Assembly: GCF_000337455.1 (NCBI RefSeq)
Contig: NZ_AOIU01000035.1
Span: 91,925-155,924, forward strand
Origin: Halosimplex carlsbadense 2-9-1
GTDB lineage: Archaea; Halobacteriota; Halobacteria; Halobacteriales; Haloarculaceae
DNA: 64,000 nt
Reading direction: 5' to 3'
The notes below the pieces were generated by a model. That model was not told where the DNA came from. It searched no databases and saw only the letters and a program-made list of their open reading frames with translations. The translations under genes were made by a program, and so were the position numbers. How positions within the stretch are numbered: the stretch's first letter is position 1; every line of letters starts with the position of its first letter. Shown here piece after piece: positions 43,959-52,244 of this stretch.

Positions 43959-43969
43959 CAGCGCGCACG

Positions 43970-43984
43970 ATTTTCGATTTCTTT
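43970..43984 (+). terminator. T-rich terminator after the uS15-eS1 operon
   Basis: The bases attttcgatttcttt follow the eS1 stop by 11 nt. They also lie just beyond the end of the convergent halocyanin gene, so they can act on the plus strand only. Confidence 0.55.
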
Positions 43985-44004
43985 CGCCGACCGACCGCCG
44001 CCAG

Positions 44005-44439
44005 CTACGCGTCGGTCGCGTCCTCGGTGACGACCACGTTCCCGACCATCCCGCTGGCTTCGTGGGGGACGCAGAAGTACGCGTGCGTGCCGACGGTCTC
44101 GAAGGTGCGTTCGTAGGTCTCGTCCTCGTAGATCGCGCCCTCGTTGCCGCCCAGCCAGCCGTCCTCGGCGGCGGCCTGGGAGTCGGAGTCGCCGGACGAC
44201 CAGAACGCGGCCTCGTCGGGGAGCTCGTCCTCGTAGGCGGTGACGGTGTGGGCGTGGGTGCTGGTGTTCTTCCAGCGGACGGTGGTCCCGGGCGCCACCT
44301 CGACCCGCACCGGGTCGAACTTCCGGGTGGTCATCCCCACGTCGTAGTTCCCGGTGTCGCCGCTTGTCTGCCCGCAGCCGGCCAGCCCGACCGCGACGGC
44401 GACGCCGCCCAGACTCCCGAGGAACGCCCGTCTGTCCAT
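44005..44439 (-). CDS. Halocyanin-type blue copper lipoprotein
   Basis: The 144-residue protein begins MDRRAFLGSLGGVAVAVGLAGCG, with twin arginines and a lipobox (cysteine near residue 22). Copper ligands of plastocyanin-type proteins are in place: the histidine in STHAHTVTAY, and cysteine, histidine and methionine in YFCVPHEASGM. It carries one electron on the outer face of the membrane, anchored by a lipid. An N-terminal extension of 27 codons upstream is rejected because the twin-arginine signal starts here. A short acidic loop between the two halves (GDSDSQAAAEDG) is characteristic of halophiles. Confidence 0.93.
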   Translation of the reverse strand: MDRRAFLGSLGGVAVAVGLAGCGQTSGDTGNYDVGMTTRKFDPVRVEVAPGTTVRWKNTSTHAHTVTAYEDELPDEAAFWSSGDSDSQAAAEDGWLGGNEGAIYEDETYERTFETVGTHAYFCVPHEASGMVGNVVVTEDATDA

Positions 44440-44548
44440 ATCTCGGTCTCGGAACTCCGGGCAAATAGAGGGCTCGGTCTCGACCCGTCGCGGGGCGTCG
44501 CGATCGACGCGCGGCCTCACCCGACGGTGCTCGGTCGGTGTCGCCCGG

Positions 44549-44836
44549 TCACTCGATCTCTAACTGACCGCTCCCACTGTCGCCCCCGCTGCTGTTCTCG
44601 TCCCATTCGAGTTCGAACTCGATACTCAGCTCATCGGGTCCGCCGGGGGGCCCCTCGCGTTCGGCTTTGACCTCGAACGTCGGTCGGGCCGGCGGATCCA
44701 TCGTCACGGAGTCGGAACCGGCTCTGAGCGTGATCGCGTCGCCCTGTTCGAGCTTCGCAGCGACGCTGCGAAGGTACGATGCGATGTCTTTCCGGGTCTG
44801 GTCGCTCTCCGACTCGAACAGCACTTCTTCGGGCAT
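44549..44836 (-). CDS. amphi-Trp domain protein
   Basis: The 95-residue protein begins MPEEVLFESESDQTRKDIASY and has VTMDPPARPTFEVKAEREG and ELEWDE towards the end. This is the amphi-Trp domain, a small haloarchaeal protein fold of unknown function. The TATA-like box 25-33 nt upstream of this ATG supports the start. The C-terminal 15 residues are a glycine/serine tail. Confidence 0.82.
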   Translation of the reverse strand: MPEEVLFESESDQTRKDIASYLRSVAAKLEQGDAITLRAGSDSVTMDPPARPTFEVKAEREGPPGGPDELSIEFELEWDENSSGGDSGSGQLEIE

Positions 44837-44860
44837 ACAGGAACGATACGCCGTCTGCAC

Positions 44861-44869
44861 CGATAAGTG
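44861..44869 (-). promoter_or_regulatory. TATA-like box of the amphi-Trp gene
   Basis: On the minus strand cacttatcg lies 25-33 nt before the start codon at 44836. Confidence 0.5.
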
Positions 44870-44967
44870 ATCCTCCGCACCGAGCATCCGCGCACCGCGC
44901 CGCGGAGACCACCGGGTGAAGGGACGGCGACCCAATGTCTTTGGTCGCGCAGTGGGTAGGATCGGGT

Positions 44968-45882
44968 ATGCAGCCCAAGCCCGACTGGTCGCTCCGGGTT
45001 CGCATGCTCGCAGCGATGGCCGGGATGGCCGTCCTCTACGCCGCGTTCGTCGGCGTCGCCGCGTGGTGGGCGACCGACGCCCTCGGGAGTTCCGGCCTGT
45101 TCCTCGTCGTCGGCGTCGCGGGCGTGCTCGTCGCCCTCCAGTACAAGTACGCGCCCGACGCCGCGCTCAGGGCGCTCGGCGCGGACCGAGTCTCGCGAGC
45201 CGAATACCCGGACCTCCACGCACGCGTGAGTCGCCTCGCCAGCCAGGCCGGCGTGCCCGAGCCCGACGTGGCCGTCTCGCCCCAGGCCCAGCCCAACGCC
45301 TTCGCGACCGCGAAGGGGCGTGACGACGCCGTCGTCGCGGTCACCGAGGGGCTGCTCGATACGCTCCAGGGCGACGAACTCGACGCCGTGCTAGCCCACG
45401 AGATCGCCCACGTCAAACACCGCGACGCGCTGGTCATGTCGGTCGTGACGTTCCTGGTGACGGTGGCCGCGATGGTCGTGCGGAACTTCTGGTGGTTCGG
45501 CGACGGCGGCGGCGACGGCGGGGGCGGGGGCGACGGCGGGATGCCCTGGCTCTGGGCGTTCGTCGCCGTCTCGGCGGTCGCGTGGCTCGGCGGCTACCTC
45601 GTCTCGCGGGCGATCTCCCGGCACCGCGAGTACGCCGCCGACCGCGGCGCCGCCGTCATCACCGGCAAGCCCGCGGCGATGGCCGCCGCCATCGAGACGA
45701 TCACCGCCGAGATGGCCGCGACGCCCGAACGGGACCTGCGCGACCACGCCGACCTGAACGCGCTATTTATCGTCCCCGCCGACGCCAAATCGCGGCTCGT
45801 ACGGGCGATGGAGACCCATCCTGACCCCGAGAAGCGTGTCGAGCGGCTGTCGGAGTTGGCCGGCGAGTTCGAGGGGCGCTGA
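44968..45882 (+). CDS. htpX: HtpX-like M48 membrane metalloprotease
   Basis: The 304-residue protein has two N-terminal membrane helices (residues 11-55), then AGVPEPDVAVSPQAQPNAFATAKG and VTEGLL. The zinc site HEIAHVKH (residues 144-151) is followed by further helices and a downstream glutamate in SRHREYAADRGA, the third zinc ligand. HtpX degrades misfolded membrane proteins on the cytoplasmic side. A glycine/aspartate-rich linker (residues about 173-190, GDGGGDGGGGGDGG) between helices is longer than in bacterial HtpX. The start 11 codons into the open frame is chosen because it agrees with the family. Confidence 0.93.
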   Translation: MQPKPDWSLRVRMLAAMAGMAVLYAAFVGVAAWWATDALGSSGLFLVVGVAGVLVALQYKYAPDAALRALGADRVSRAEYPDLHARVSRLASQAGVPEPDVAVSPQAQPNAFATAKGRDDAVVAVTEGLLDTLQGDELDAVLAHEIAHVKHRDALVMSVVTFLVTVAAMVVRNFWWFGDGGGDGGGGGDGGMPWLWAFVAVSAVAWLGGYLVSRAISRHREYAADRGAAVITGKPAAMAAAIETITAEMAATPERDLRDHADLNALFIVPADAKSRLVRAMETHPDPEKRVERLSELAGEFEGR

Positions 45883-45966
45883 CCGGGGCGGCCCGCGGGC
45901 GAGCGGTCGGACGCTCCGAGTCGCGGAATGGAAACGCCTTTGGCCCGGACAGTCGCATTTCGGGGT

Positions 45967-47250
45967 ATGAGCAACGGGGACGACGAAGCGGCCGACGAGG
46001 AGGCCGCGAACGAGGAAGCCGACGCGGGCGAGGCCGAGGAGACGGCGCTGTCGGCCGACACGCTCGACCAGCGCCTCGACGACGCCGAGGAGGCCCTCGA
46101 CGCCGCGGAGACCGAGGCCGACCTCGACGACGTCGAGGAGGACCTGAACGAGATCGAGGCCGACGTCGAGGCCGCGGACCTGCCCGAGCCGGACGAGGAC
46201 GACGAGGACGCAGAGGACCCGGCGGCGGAGCTGGAAGACCGCGTCGCCGACCTGCGCGACCAGCTCGAGGACCAGCGCGGTCCCTACGCCGACGACGTGG
46301 TCGCCGCCCTCGAAGAGGCGCAGTCGACGATCACCGACACCCGCTGGACGGAGGACGGCCGACCCGACGTGGTCGCGGCCGTCGACTCGTTCCTGAAGAC
46401 CGTCGAGTCGGAGATCGACACCGCCATCTCGGCCGAGAGCGGGGACAGCGAGGACCTGGGCGACGCCGTCGACCAGGTCGCGCAGGTCGTCGAGGGCAGC
46501 GCCCTCGACCCCGACGAGGACGAGGAGACGATCGCCGCGCTCCTGGAAGCGGCCGAGACCCTGCAGGACGATCTCGAGGCCGCCGAGGAGTGGGACGACC
46601 TGACCGTTCGCCAGCAGCTCGACGCAGAGGGGTTCTACGACGTGCTCGAGTCGGAGAACCGCAAGGACTTCCCCGCCGAGTGGAACGCGGTGAAGGTCTA
46701 CGAGGAGCTCGGCGAGGTCGAACCCATCGTGAAGGCCCTGGAGACGTTCGATTCGGACTTCATGGAGGAGAACGTCCTCGACACGCTCTGGCGGATGGGG
46801 CCCGAGGAGGCCTACGACGCCGTCCACCAGCGCGCCCAGAAGCGCAACAAGCGGCCCGTCCAGATCCTCGGGAAGATCGCCAACGACGACGCCACCGAGA
46901 CGCTCCACGACTTCATCGACGGCGACGGCGACGCCGCCCTCCAGAAGGTCACCCTGCGCGCGCTCGGCGAGATCGGCAGCGAGGAGTCGGTCCAGCCGGT
47001 CGCCCAGCGGCTCGACGCTGACAACTACGAGATCCGGAGCGCCGCGGCCCGCTCGCTCGGCCTGCTCGGCGACACCCGCGCCATCGAACCGCTCGCCGAT
47101 ATCCTCGACGGCGACGAAGCAAACGAAGTGCGAGCCAGCGCCGCCTGGGCGCTCAACCGGATCGGCACCCGGCGCGCGCTCGACGTGCTCGAAGGCTACA
47201 CCGACGACCGCGCCTACCTCGTTCAGGCCGAAGCAGAGAAGGCTATCTGA
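45967..47250 (+). CDS. HEAT-repeat protein with long acidic coiled coil
   Basis: The 427-residue protein has a highly acidic N-terminal half (residues 1-100, D+E above one third) with predicted coiled coil (QRLDDAEEALDAAETEADLDD). HEAT-type helical repeats occur in the second half, e.g. LRALGEIGSEESVQPVAQRL, IRSAAARSLGLLGDTRAIEP and VRASAAWALNRIGTRRALDV. The repeats resemble PBS-lyase HEAT units that act as protein-binding scaffolds. The role is unknown. A short non-coding gap of about 75 nt separates it from the CoA-ester lyase gene, so linkage is uncertain. Confidence 0.82.
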   Translation: MSNGDDEAADEEAANEEADAGEAEETALSADTLDQRLDDAEEALDAAETEADLDDVEEDLNEIEADVEAADLPEPDEDDEDAEDPAAELEDRVADLRDQLEDQRGPYADDVVAALEEAQSTITDTRWTEDGRPDVVAAVDSFLKTVESEIDTAISAESGDSEDLGDAVDQVAQVVEGSALDPDEDEETIAALLEAAETLQDDLEAAEEWDDLTVRQQLDAEGFYDVLESENRKDFPAEWNAVKVYEELGEVEPIVKALETFDSDFMEENVLDTLWRMGPEEAYDAVHQRAQKRNKRPVQILGKIANDDATETLHDFIDGDGDAALQKVTLRALGEIGSEESVQPVAQRLDADNYEIRSAAARSLGLLGDTRAIEPLADILDGDEANEVRASAAWALNRIGTRRALDVLEGYTDDRAYLVQAEAEKAI

Positions 47251-47326
47251 GTTCGCTCTCCGCTCTCTGTTCGGCACCGTCCCGACCGACCGTGGATTCA
47301 AGCGTTCGCCGCGCCGAGTCGGGAGT

Positions 47327-48181
47327 ATGGTTCGCCGGAGCGTCCTGTTCTCGCCGGGTGACCGGCCCGAGCTGTTGCGGAAGGCACCGACGACCGGCGC
47401 CGATACCGTCGTCTTCGACCTCGAAGACGCGGTCGCACCGGGACGGAGAGCCGAGGCCGGGGCGACCGTGGCGCGAGTGTTGGCCGACCTCGACGCCGAC
47501 TGCGAGGTGTGCGTTCGCGTCCGCCCGCCGGGATGGGGGGCGGCCGACGATCTACAGGCGGTGCTGGGCGGCGACGCCCGGTCCGGACTCGACGCGCTCG
47601 TCCTCCCGAAGGCCGAGTCGGCGGACGACGTGACCGATCTGGCGGGTCTGGCCGCCGAGCGCGACGCCGACCGGCCGATTCTCGCACTCGTCGAGACCGC
47701 CGCGGGCGTCCTGCACGCCGAGGAGATCGCCGCTGTCGACGTGACCGACGCGCTGATATTCGGCGCCGAGGACCTGGCGGCCGACATCGGGGCGACCCGG
47801 AGCGAAGCGGGAACGGAAGTCCTTCACGCGCGCGAGCACGTCGTCCTCGCGGCGGCCGCGGCGGGGGTCGACGCCGTCGACACGCTCTACACCGACTTCG
47901 AGGACGAGGGCGGCCTGCGGGACGACACGGAGTTCGCCCGCGAACTCGGTTACGACGGCAAGCTGGCGATCCATCCCTCACAGGTCGGGCCGATCAACGA
48001 GACGTTCACACCGGACCCCGAGCGTGTCGAGTGGGCCGAGCGGGTGCTGGCGGCGAAATCGGATGCCGACGCCGACGACCGGGGTGTCTTCGCCGTCGAC
48101 GGCGAGATGGTCGACGCGCCGCTGGTCGCCCAGGCCGAGCGAGTGCTGGAGCGCGCGCGAGCGGCCGACGCCCGCGAGTGA
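47327..48181 (+). CDS. CoA-ester lyase (CitE/HpcH family)
   Basis: The 284-residue protein has the TIM-barrel motifs of citrate lyase beta-like enzymes: FSPGDRPELLRKAPTTGADT at the N-terminus, VFDLEDAVAPG with the metal-binding acids, PKAESADDV, ALVETAAGVLHAEEIA and the motif FGAEDLAADIG. Family members cleave or form malyl-CoA, methylmalyl-CoA or citryl-CoA with magnesium. Apparent malate synthase of haloarchaea is longer, so this is more likely a malyl-CoA or methylmalyl-CoA-type lyase or a related enzyme. A Glu-family dehydrogenase gene follows after 150 nt. Confidence 0.88.
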   Translation: MVRRSVLFSPGDRPELLRKAPTTGADTVVFDLEDAVAPGRRAEAGATVARVLADLDADCEVCVRVRPPGWGAADDLQAVLGGDARSGLDALVLPKAESADDVTDLAGLAAERDADRPILALVETAAGVLHAEEIAAVDVTDALIFGAEDLAADIGATRSEAGTEVLHAREHVVLAAAAAGVDAVDTLYTDFEDEGGLRDDTEFARELGYDGKLAIHPSQVGPINETFTPDPERVEWAERVLAAKSDADADDRGVFAVDGEMVDAPLVAQAERVLERARAADARE

Positions 48182-48299
48182 CCGCCTGCTCCCCTCGTGG
48201 GAACTGTCCGGCCGCCCTCGGTCGCGGACTTCGGACACCGGACATATCCGTCCGCTCTCGGTCGAATCGGCCGTCCGTCCCGACCGGCGGTCGTCCGAA

Positions 48300-48328
48300 T
48301 CCTTTTCCCCGCGCTGATCCATATAAAA
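48300..48328 (+). promoter_or_regulatory. Two AT-rich boxes before the Glu-family dehydrogenase gene
   Basis: A T-rich box (tccttttcc, from 48300) lies about 25-32 nt before the ATG at 48332, where a leaderless promoter should be. A stronger TATA-like word, atataaaa (48321-48328), lies only 4-11 nt before the ATG and would place transcription start inside the gene. One of them may serve as regulatory or alternative promoter. Confidence 0.4.
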
Positions 48329-48331
48329 GGC

Positions 48332-49585
48332 ATGTCCGAGGAAATAAATCCCTTCGAGAGTCTTCGGGAGCAGGTCGACGACGCCGCCGCCCACCTCGAT
48401 GTCCGACCCGGGACGCTCGAACGACTCAAACGCCCCGAGCGCGTTCTGGAGACGAACCTCTCGGTCGAACTGGACGACGGTTCGATCGAGATGTTCCGCG
48501 CGTACCGCTCGCAGTTCAACGGCGCCCGAGGGCCCTACAAGGGCGGCATCCGCTATCACCCGGGCGTCTCACGCGACGAGGTCAAGGCGCTGTCGGGCTG
48601 GATGGCCTACAAGTGCGCCGTGGTCGACATCCCCTACGGCGGCGGCAAGGGCGGGATCGTCGTCGACCCCGACGACTACTCCGAGGCCGAACTCGAACGG
48701 CTGACGCGCGCGTTCGCGACGGAGCTGCGGCCCATTATCGGTGAGAACAGGGATATCCCGGCGCCCGACGTGAACACGGGTCGCCGGGAGATGAACTGGA
48801 TCAAGGACACCTACGAGACGCTGGAGAACACGACGGAACCGGGCGTTATCACCGGGAAAGCGCCCGAGAGCGGCGGGTCGGCGGGCCGCGTCGAGGCGAC
48901 CGGCCGGTCGGTGATGTTGACCGCTCGGGAGGCGTTCGACTACCTCGAAAAGGAGATCGAGGGCGCGACCGTCGCCGTTCAGGGCTACGGCAACGCGGGC
49001 TCGATCGCCGCGAAGCTCCTGGAGGACCGAGGCGCCAGCGTCGTCGCCGTCTCGGACTCCTCGGGGGCGGCGTACGACCCCGACGGCCTCGACGCGCAGG
49101 CGGTCAAAGAACGCAAAGACGAGACCGGCGACGTGGTCGACTACGACGCGCCCGAGACGCTCTCGAACGAGGAGTTGCTGACGCTGGACGTGGATCTCCT
49201 GGTCCCGGCGGCGCTGGAGAACGCCATCGACGCCGACCTCGCCGCGGACGTGCGAGCGGACGTCATCGTCGAGGCCGCGAACGGGCCGCTGACGCCCGAC
49301 GCCGACGACGTGCTCACCGAGCGTGACGTGTCCGTCTTCCCCGATATCCTCGCCAACGCCGGCGGCGTCACGGTCTCCTATTTCGAGTGGGTGCAGAACC
49401 GCCAGCGCTTCTACTGGTCCGAACAGCGCGTCAACGACGAACTGGAGACGGTCATCGTCGACGCGTTCGACCGGCTGACGACGACCTTCGAGGATCGGGA
49501 CCTGCCGAACTTCCGGACGGCCGCATACGTCGTCGCCATCGATCGCGTGCTGCGCGCGAGCGAGCAGGGCGGCGTCTGGCCCTGA
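48332..49585 (+). CDS. Glu/Leu/Phe/Val dehydrogenase
   Basis: The 417-residue protein has the family pattern: [24 protein letters not shown] for substrate binding, [18 protein letters not shown] with the catalytic lysine K106, and the Rossmann segment [40 protein letters not shown] residues follow ([18 protein letters not shown]). It interconverts 2-oxoglutarate and glutamate (or another 2-oxo acid) using NAD(P). The length and motifs are those of glutamate dehydrogenase, but paralogues in haloarchaea differ in cofactor. The start is the ATG after the promoter boxes. Confidence 0.93.
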   Translation: MSEEINPFESLREQVDDAAAHLDVRPGTLERLKRPERVLETNLSVELDDGSIEMFRAYRSQFNGARGPYKGGIRYHPGVSRDEVKALSGWMAYKCAVVDIPYGGGKGGIVVDPDDYSEAELERLTRAFATELRPIIGENRDIPAPDVNTGRREMNWIKDTYETLENTTEPGVITGKAPESGGSAGRVEATGRSVMLTAREAFDYLEKEIEGATVAVQGYGNAGSIAAKLLEDRGASVVAVSDSSGAAYDPDGLDAQAVKERKDETGDVVDYDAPETLSNEELLTLDVDLLVPAALENAIDADLAADVRADVIVEAANGPLTPDADDVLTERDVSVFPDILANAGGVTVSYFEWVQNRQRFYWSEQRVNDELETVIVDAFDRLTTTFEDRDLPNFRTAAYVVAIDRVLRASEQGGVWP

Positions 49586-49637
49586 ACCGGTCGGTCACTC
49601 CGTCAGTTGGCGCCAGACCCTACTCGTTAGACACGCC

Positions 49638-49646
49638 GGTTATAGG
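49638..49646 (+). promoter_or_regulatory. TATA-like box of the START-like gene
   Basis: The sequence ggttatagg lies 23-31 nt before the ATG at 49669, typical leaderless spacing. Confidence 0.55.
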
Positions 49647-49668
49647 GCGCGAGCCCCAACCGTAGGCT

Positions 49669-50142
49669 ATGCCGGTTTACGAGCGCGAGGTCGTCGTCGA
49701 CGCGCCGTTCGAGGACGTGTGGGATTTTCACTCGGGAGCGTCGGGGCTCGAAGCGTTGACCCCCGACTGGATGAACCTCCGGATCGAGTCGTCGGTCGGC
49801 CCCGACGGCGAACCCGACCCGGACGTGCTGGAGGCCGGGTCGAAGGTCGAGTCCACCGTCGCACCGTTCGGCGTCGCGCCGCGCCAGCGCTGGGTCTCGG
49901 CCATCGTCGCCCGCGAGGAGGGGGACGGCCAGGCCTTCTTCCGCGACGAGATGGAACAGGGGCCGTTCCCGGAGTGGGTCCACACCCACTCCTTCGAGGC
50001 CGTCGACGGCGGGACCCGCGTCCACGACCACGTCGAGTACGAACTGCCCGTCGTCCGGGGGCTGTTCGGCCCGCTCGGCTGGGTCGGCTTCGAGCCGATG
50101 TTCCGGTATCGCCACCGGAAGACGAAGGAACTGCTGGAGTAG
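49669..50142 (+). CDS. SRPBCC/START-like domain protein
   Basis: The 157-residue protein has one SRPBCC domain: VYEREVVVDAPFEDVWDFHSGASG at the start, IESSVGPDGEPDPDVLEAGS, then VSAIVAREE and WVHTHSFEAVDGGTRVHDHV with the long C-terminal helix. The fold forms a deep pocket for a hydrophobic ligand. Function is unknown; it may bind a lipid or act as a polyketide cyclase-like protein. A C-terminal FEPMFRYRHRKTKELLE is typical of the haloarchaeal branch. Confidence 0.85.
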   Translation: MPVYEREVVVDAPFEDVWDFHSGASGLEALTPDWMNLRIESSVGPDGEPDPDVLEAGSKVESTVAPFGVAPRQRWVSAIVAREEGDGQAFFRDEMEQGPFPEWVHTHSFEAVDGGTRVHDHVEYELPVVRGLFGPLGWVGFEPMFRYRHRKTKELLE

Positions 50143-50189
50143 TCACCGGTCTGAATCGTTTCCGGAGATTCACTCCGGGTAGGCCAACG

Positions 50190-50196
50190 ATTTTCA
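50190..50196 (+). promoter_or_regulatory. TATA-like box of the short FAD-protein gene
   Basis: The run attttca lies about 24-30 nt before the ATG at 50220. Confidence 0.5.
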
Positions 50197-50219
50197 CGCT
50201 GCCCGTACAGTGTTCACGC

Positions 50220-50777
50220 ATGACAGACGTAGCTGTCGTCGGCGGGGGTCCCGCCGGCCTGAGCGCCGCACTGTTCACCGCGAAGAACGGCCTCGACACG
50301 GTCGTCTTCGACACGGACAAGACGTGGATGCACAAGGCCCACCTGTTCAACTACCTCGGCATCGAGAGCGAGGACGGGACCGCGTTCGTGGAGGACGCCC
50401 GCGAGCAGGTCGAGAGCTTCGGCGTCGAACGCCGCCAGGGCGCGGAGGTCCAGACCGTCGAGCCCGACGGCGACCAGTTCCGCGTCGTCACCGAGGACGA
50501 CGACCTGGCCGCCGACTACCTCGTACTCGCGACGGGCGCCAACCGGGGCCTCGCCGAGGAGTTGGGCTGCGAGTTCACCGACGAGGACATCGTCGACGTG
50601 GACGTGACCATGGAGACGTCCGTCGAGGACGCCTACGCCACCGGCGCGATGGTCCGTGCCGAGGAGTGGCAGGCCGTGATTTCGGCGGGGGACGGCGCCG
50701 CCGCGGCGCTGAACGTTCTCACCAAGGAGAAGGGCGAGCACTTCCACGACTTCGACGTGCCCGCCGACGCGGAGTGA
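50220..50777 (+). CDS. Short FAD/NAD(P)-dependent oxidoreductase (thioredoxin reductase-like)
   Basis: The 185-residue protein has the FAD-binding motif VVGGGPAGLSAALFTAKNGLD at the N-terminus, and LVLATGANRG, then a C-terminal ATGAMVRAEEWQAVISAGDGAAA, the second FAD-site motif. It resembles thioredoxin reductase with the central NAD(P) domain and its CxxC pair lost. About half the length of TrxB, it is known in haloarchaea as a separate small family. Electron donor and acceptor are unknown; it could act as a sulfide- or ferredoxin-linked flavoprotein. Confidence 0.85.
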   Translation: MTDVAVVGGGPAGLSAALFTAKNGLDTVVFDTDKTWMHKAHLFNYLGIESEDGTAFVEDAREQVESFGVERRQGAEVQTVEPDGDQFRVVTEDDDLAADYLVLATGANRGLAEELGCEFTDEDIVDVDVTMETSVEDAYATGAMVRAEEWQAVISAGDGAAAALNVLTKEKGEHFHDFDVPADAE

Positions 50778-50840
50778 GGGTCTGGGGTCGCAGAGTCCTC
50801 GGTCGTTCTCGACGTGTTGATCCGATCGCGGGTGACAGCG

Positions 50841-51047
50841 GTCCCTGGCGGATTGAAAGCCCTCGCCGCGCTCGCTCTGGGTTGGAGTGTCCGCAGGGAA
50901 CAGTAGGCGCTGAAAGCCCTCGCCGCGCTCACGGTCGCTGACCGGGATATTCTCGGGTGCTTCGCACCCTCGAATAGTGCCCGTTCAGTCGACTCCGTTC
51001 GCTTCGCTCACCGCGAGCACGCCTCGCCCTTTCAATCCGCCAGGGAC
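50841..51047. repeat. Palindromic intergenic element with 19-bp inverted ends
   Basis: The ends gtccctggcggattgaaag (50841-50859) and its exact reverse complement (51029-51047) face each other about 170 bases apart. Inside, aaagccctcgccgcgctc occurs twice (50857-50874 and 50914-50931), and ccgcgagcacgcctcgcc abuts the right end. No coding frame is found in the 50778-51311 gap, which otherwise holds cgcgacagcaccgtg-like words. Similar palindromic repeats are widespread in haloarchaeal genomes; I see no target-site copy that would prove mobility. Confidence 0.65.
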
Positions 51048-51311
51048 CGCGACAGCTCCGCTCAGCACCACCGACAGCCACACACCTCCCCAGCCGATTC
51101 GCTCGCTCCCGTCGGTCGCTCAATCATCCACTGTCAGAGCACGCTCTGACAAACCTTCGTTCACACGTTCACGAAGACCTCGCACGGTGCTGTCGCGACA
51201 CGAGAGTCGCGACAGCGCGCGCCAGGGTGTCGGTTCCATACCGTCTAATCGCGGGTCACACCTCCCCTGGTCACCGCAAGACGAAAGGGGTCGCTGCCGA
51301 AAGGGTCGCCA

Positions 51312-52220
51312 ATGGCCGGCGAGACGCTCTCGAAGCGGCTCGAAGCGCGCGTGTCGCCGGCGGCGGCGCTGGTCGTGGCCATCCTCGCGGTGTCGACGAG
51401 CGCCATCCTGATCCGGTGGAGCGGTGCGCCGCCGACGGTGGCGGCGTTCTACAGGGTCCTCTTTACCGTCGGACTGCTCGCGCCGCTGGCCGCCTCGCGA
51501 CACGGCGAGGACCTGCGGTCGCTGGGTCGGGGAGACGCGCTGGCGGCGGGGGCGACGGGCGTCGCGCTGGCGGTCCACTTCGCGGCGTGGTTCCAGTCGG
51601 TCGAGTGGACGAGCGTCGCCGCCTCGGTGACGCTCGTGCAGGCCCAGCCGCTCTTCGTCGCCGTCGGCGCCGCCCTCCTGCTCGACGAACGGCTGACGCT
51701 CCCGAAGGTCGCGGGAATGGTGGTCGCGGTCGTCGGCGCGGGGATCATGTCGGTCGGCGAGTTCCTCGCGGGGACCGCGGTCGGCCCGTACCCGCTGGCG
51801 GGCAACGCACTGGCCGTCGTGGGCGCGGTGATGATGGCCGTCTACGTCCTCGCCGGGCGGTCGCTGCGCGCCCGGGTGGCGCTCGTTCCCTACGTCACCG
51901 TCGTCTACGCCGCCTGTACGGTCGTTCTCGGCGCCGTCGTCCTCGCGCAGGGGAACCCGCTCGCGGGCTACGCCGCCAGGGAGTGGCTGCTCTTCCTCGC
52001 GATGGCCGTCGGTCCCGGACTCTTCGGCCACACGGTGATCAACTGGGCGCTCGAACACGTCGAGTCGTCGGTCGTCAGCGTCTCGCTGCTGGGCGAACCC
52101 GTCGGGAGCACGGTGCTCGCGCTGCTGTTGCTCACGGAAGTGCCGGGCCGGTGGACCGTGGCGGGCGGCGCGGTCGTCCTCGGCGGCATCTACCTGACAG
52201 CTCGGGCGCGCGAGGAGTGA
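51312..52220 (+). CDS. DMT-superfamily (EamA) exporter
   Basis: The 302-residue protein has ten predicted membrane helices in two EamA repeats: LVVAILAVSTSAILIRWSGA, FYRVLFTVGLLAPLAA, LAVHFAAWFQSVEWTSVAA and so on, then LAGNALAVVGAVMMAVYVLAGRS beginning the second half. The family exports metabolites such as amino acids. No regulator is adjacent, so no substrate hint exists. The start is the ATG at MAGETLSKRLEARVSPAAA, which leaves a 534-base non-coding gap upstream. Confidence 0.88.
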   Translation: MAGETLSKRLEARVSPAAALVVAILAVSTSAILIRWSGAPPTVAAFYRVLFTVGLLAPLAASRHGEDLRSLGRGDALAAGATGVALAVHFAAWFQSVEWTSVAASVTLVQAQPLFVAVGAALLLDERLTLPKVAGMVVAVVGAGIMSVGEFLAGTAVGPYPLAGNALAVVGAVMMAVYVLAGRSLRARVALVPYVTVVYAACTVVLGAVVLAQGNPLAGYAAREWLLFLAMAVGPGLFGHTVINWALEHVESSVVSVSLLGEPVGSTVLALLLLTEVPGRWTVAGGAVVLGGIYLTARAREE

Positions 52221-52244
52221 CCGGCGGCCGCAGTCGGCGCACGC

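Noticed and set aside
50841..50940. gattgaaagccctcgcc repeats that resemble CRISPR repeat ends
   Set aside because: Only two imperfect copies exist, with unequal flanks and no cas genes; the paired outer ends show a palindromic element instead.
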